Below are positions 4,548 through 5,366 of a stretch of 5,366 nucleotides of DNA, in pieces. The stretch comes from Candidatus Kaiserbacteria bacterium. GTDB taxonomy: Bacteria > Patescibacteriota > Minisyncoccia > Phycocordibacterales > UBA2100. Position 1 is the stretch's first letter, and each line of letters opens with the position of its first letter. A model generated the notes under the pieces. That model had not been told where the DNA came from. It ran no database searches and worked only from the letters and a program-made list of their open reading frames with translations. The position numbers were made by a program, and so were the translations under genes. Location: contig JANLIP010000090.1 in NCBI GenBank assembly GCA_024654165.1, forward strand, positions 1 through 5,366. Direction: 5' to 3'.

Positions 4548-4617
4548 TGCCCAGTGCCTGTCCGGATGCCATAACACCCCGCTAGGGGCGGGGTGGCAAG
4601 GCGCGGCAGGCACGGCA
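4548..4617. repeat. Long composite hairpin with TGCC / GGCA arms
   Basis: Three nested stems share one axis: TGCC (4548-4551) with GGCA (4614-4617); after a CA bulge, GTGCCTG (4554-4560) with CAGGCAC (4607-4613); and, inside an internal loop, CACCCCGC (4575-4582) with GCGGGGTG (4588-4595) around TAGGG. The left arm repeats TGCC at 4541, 4548, 4555 and 4567, and the right arm repeats GGCA at 4595, 4605, 4609 and 4614. No clean U-run follows on either strand, so it may be an RNA-end structure or a cruciform-forming repeat rather than a simple terminator. Confidence 0.55.
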
Positions 4618-4716
4618 AGCCTGGGTTTTACCAGGTGGGTGCTCTCAGCATTCAGACCGGAGTCTAAAGCGATTCGAGCTCCCTGTGTTGTACCAGCAGG
4701 TGTTATACCTGTCGCT
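4575..4716 (-). ncRNA. Candidate structured small RNA, no known family
   Basis: Minus-strand promoter-like boxes (4723-4750) predict a start near 4716. From there a chain of hairpins follows: CAGGT/ACCTG (4697-4701 with 4707-4711, loop of 5), AGAC/GTCT (4654-4657 with 4662-4665), TGCT/AGCA (4640-4643 with 4647-4650), CCTGG/CCAGG (4620-4624 with 4631-4635), and the GC-rich 8-bp stem at 4575-4595, which could end the transcript. The predicted length is about 140 bases. I could not match it to SRP RNA, RNase P RNA, tmRNA, 6S RNA or a riboswitch. It could instead be part of the ndk 3' untranslated region. Confidence 0.33.
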
Positions 4717-4722
4717 GATTTA

Positions 4723-4750
4723 AGTATATCCCCGGCACTTAGGGGCGCAA
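4723..4750 (-). promoter_or_regulatory. Possible promoter for the candidate small RNA
   Basis: TATACT (4723-4728), a 16-bp spacer and TTGCGC (4745-4750) are seen on the minus strand. The -10 is good and the -35 matches only in its TTG half. The inverted repeat TAAGT/ACTTA overlaps the boxes and could be an operator or an RNA hairpin. Confidence 0.35.
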
Positions 4751-4777
4751 GTCGCGAGAGTGTGTGGAAAACTTTAA

Positions 4778-5366
4778 CTACTCTAGAATGCCTTCCAATT
4801 CTTTGCCGTAAATTATGTCTTCGTGCGTCACTTTGTAGTCTATGAGCTCCGTCTTCTTGAACCAATGCGGGATTTCCATATCGGCTTCGCCGACTGAACC
4901 GGAAGCGTGAATTAAATTGCGCACAGCTCTGTCGTCCGCGTCGGACATCGTGTAGGAATCCACCACGAAGTCCCCGCGTATAGTTCCCACGGGCGCCGAG
5001 CGCGGCTCCGTCCCGCCTGTAACCTTGCGAACGAGCTCCACCGCGTGCGCGCCCTCCCACACCATCACGATGACCGGCCCCGCGGTCATGTATTTCTTGA
5101 GATTCTTTAAAATCACGGCTGTAATTAGAAGGGGGTCTTCGGACGGCGGAGTGAGCCCCCTGTCGCGATAGCTCTTGATTGTCTTTTCACCCGTAACGCG
5201 CCTCCAATTCGGGTCAAGCGTGTAGTGCCCCTCTATTTGCTCAACGGTCGGTACCACCATCTTTAGGCCGACCATTTTGAGCCCGAGCCGCTCGTAGCGG
5301 ATCATTATCTCGCCGATTAGAGCGCGCTGGATGCCATCCGGCTTGATGATAACGAGCGTCCGTTCT
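4778..5366 (-). CDS. ndk: Nucleoside diphosphate kinase, 5' end cut by window edge
   Basis: Ndk transfers the gamma phosphate from ATP to NDPs through a phosphohistidine, keeping cytoplasmic NTP and dNTP pools balanced. The frame is open to the window edge and gives 195 visible residues, starting ERTLVIIKPDGIQRALIGEI, so only one to a few N-terminal residues are missing. The internal ATG at 5305 is not the start, since it would remove the KPDG lysine. Key residues are present: K8 (KPDG), Y48, R130 (GTIR), N150 and the catalytic H153 (NLIHAS), and E164. The usual H-G-S-D context is H-A-S-G here. At over 195 residues it is well above the roughly 140-residue bacterial form. The extra length is an insert at about 50-85 (DPNWRRVTGEKTIKSYRDRGLTPPSEDP, given as two runs: DPNWRRVTGEKTIKS, YRDRGLTPPSEDP) before KKYMTAGPVIVMVWEG, plus a short C-terminal extension. 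Confidence 0.95.
   Translation of the reverse strand, partial: ERTLVIIKPDGIQRALIGEIMIRYERLGLKMVGLKMVVPTVEQIEGHYTLDPNWRRVTGEKTIKSYRDRGLTPPSEDPLLITAVILKNLKKYMTAGPVIVMVWEGAHAVELVRKVTGGTEPRSAPVGTIRGDFVVDSYTMSDADDRAVRNLIHASGSVGEADMEIPHWFKKTELIDYKVTHEDIIYGKELEGILE

Larger units (their letters stand above)
4531..4777. other. Gene-poor stretch rich in hairpins between antitoxin promoter and ndk
   Basis: I see no convincing protein gene here; reading frames crossing it in either direction show no family features. It is instead dense in short inverted repeats and local GC-rich runs. These are annotated below as a composite hairpin (4548-4617) and a candidate small RNA (4575-4716). The stretch could equally be the structured 3' region of the ndk transcript. 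Confidence 0.6.

Noticed and set aside
4620..4650. TPP-riboswitch-like CTGAGA followed by ACCTGG on the minus strand
   Set aside because: The rest of the thi-box (ACCTGATCTGGATAATGCCAG-type core) is absent, and no thiamine gene follows.
4625..4665. SRP-RNA-like TTTACCAGG next to a CCGGA loop on the plus strand
   Set aside because: The conserved domain IV core (GGAAGCAGCC-type internal loop) is missing and the spacing is wrong.
4665..4685. tRNA T-loop-like GATTCGAGC
   Set aside because: The flanking stem does not pair beyond three bases and no acceptor, D or anticodon arm can be built around it.
4513..4845. Open plus-strand frame of 110 codons across the hairpin region
   Set aside because: It has no ribosome binding site, runs into the antisense of ndk, and the underlying DNA shows inverted repeats rather than coding signs.
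4530..5060. Open minus-strand frame of 176 codons running out of ndk
   Set aside because: It overlaps the conserved ndk frame for most of its length, is Arg/Gly/Ala-rich as expected of an alternate frame of GC-rich coding DNA, and shows no domain.
4881..5305. Internal ATG at 5305 as the start of ndk
   Set aside because: It would cut off the conserved VIIKPDG motif, and the frame upstream to the window edge encodes a normal Ndk N-terminus.

Overview
The window reads as a compact bacterial chromosome segment, most likely from a Candidate Phyla Radiation (Patescibacteria/Parcubacteria-like) genome. This lineage call is inference. It rests on the divergent L20, an enlarged Ndk of a form I associate with that group, a TrmB-type regulator beside a beta-CASP nuclease, the short intergenic gaps, and an apparent habit of starting mRNAs at or within a few bases of the start codon.

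Layout. 1-285 (+): 3' end of rplT (ribosomal protein bL20), closed by a perfect hairpin at 284-318 that works as a terminator in both directions. 382-1068 (-): SLOG/LOG-like Rossmann protein, whose promoter carries two tandem palindromes. 1182-2540 (-): beta-CASP metallo-beta-lactamase-fold nuclease in which the motif C histidine is replaced by methionine. 2571-3332 (-): TrmB-like winged-helix regulator with a clear -35/-10 promoter. 3475-3807 (+): unrecognised 110-residue protein, the only gene here with a good Shine-Dalgarno, followed by a GAAA-capped terminator. 3933-4484 (-): a RelB/RelE-type toxin-antitoxin operon with its own TTGACA promoter and terminator. 4485-4777: a gene-poor stretch dense in hairpins with promoter-like boxes on the minus strand, possibly an undescribed small RNA or the structured 3' end of the ndk transcript. 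4778-5366 (-): ndk (nucleoside diphosphate kinase), complete at the C-terminus and cut by the window edge one or a few codons after its start.

How the parts work together. rplT and ndk are housekeeping genes at the two ends. The block 382-3332 is one co-directional minus-strand series (TrmB regulator, nuclease, SLOG protein), but each gene has its own -10 box 6-10 bp from its start codon, so the genes look individually promoted rather than forming one strict operon. The TrmB-like protein is the obvious candidate regulator of itself and of the nuclease gene 30 bp downstream. The toxin-antitoxin pair is a self-contained accessory module. A short stretch beside rplT resembles the 3' part of its toxin gene and may be a relic of a second module.

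Most worth following up: the beta-CASP protein lacking motif C, the consistent leaderless promoter architecture, the paired operators at the SLOG gene, and the structured region at 4531-4777.
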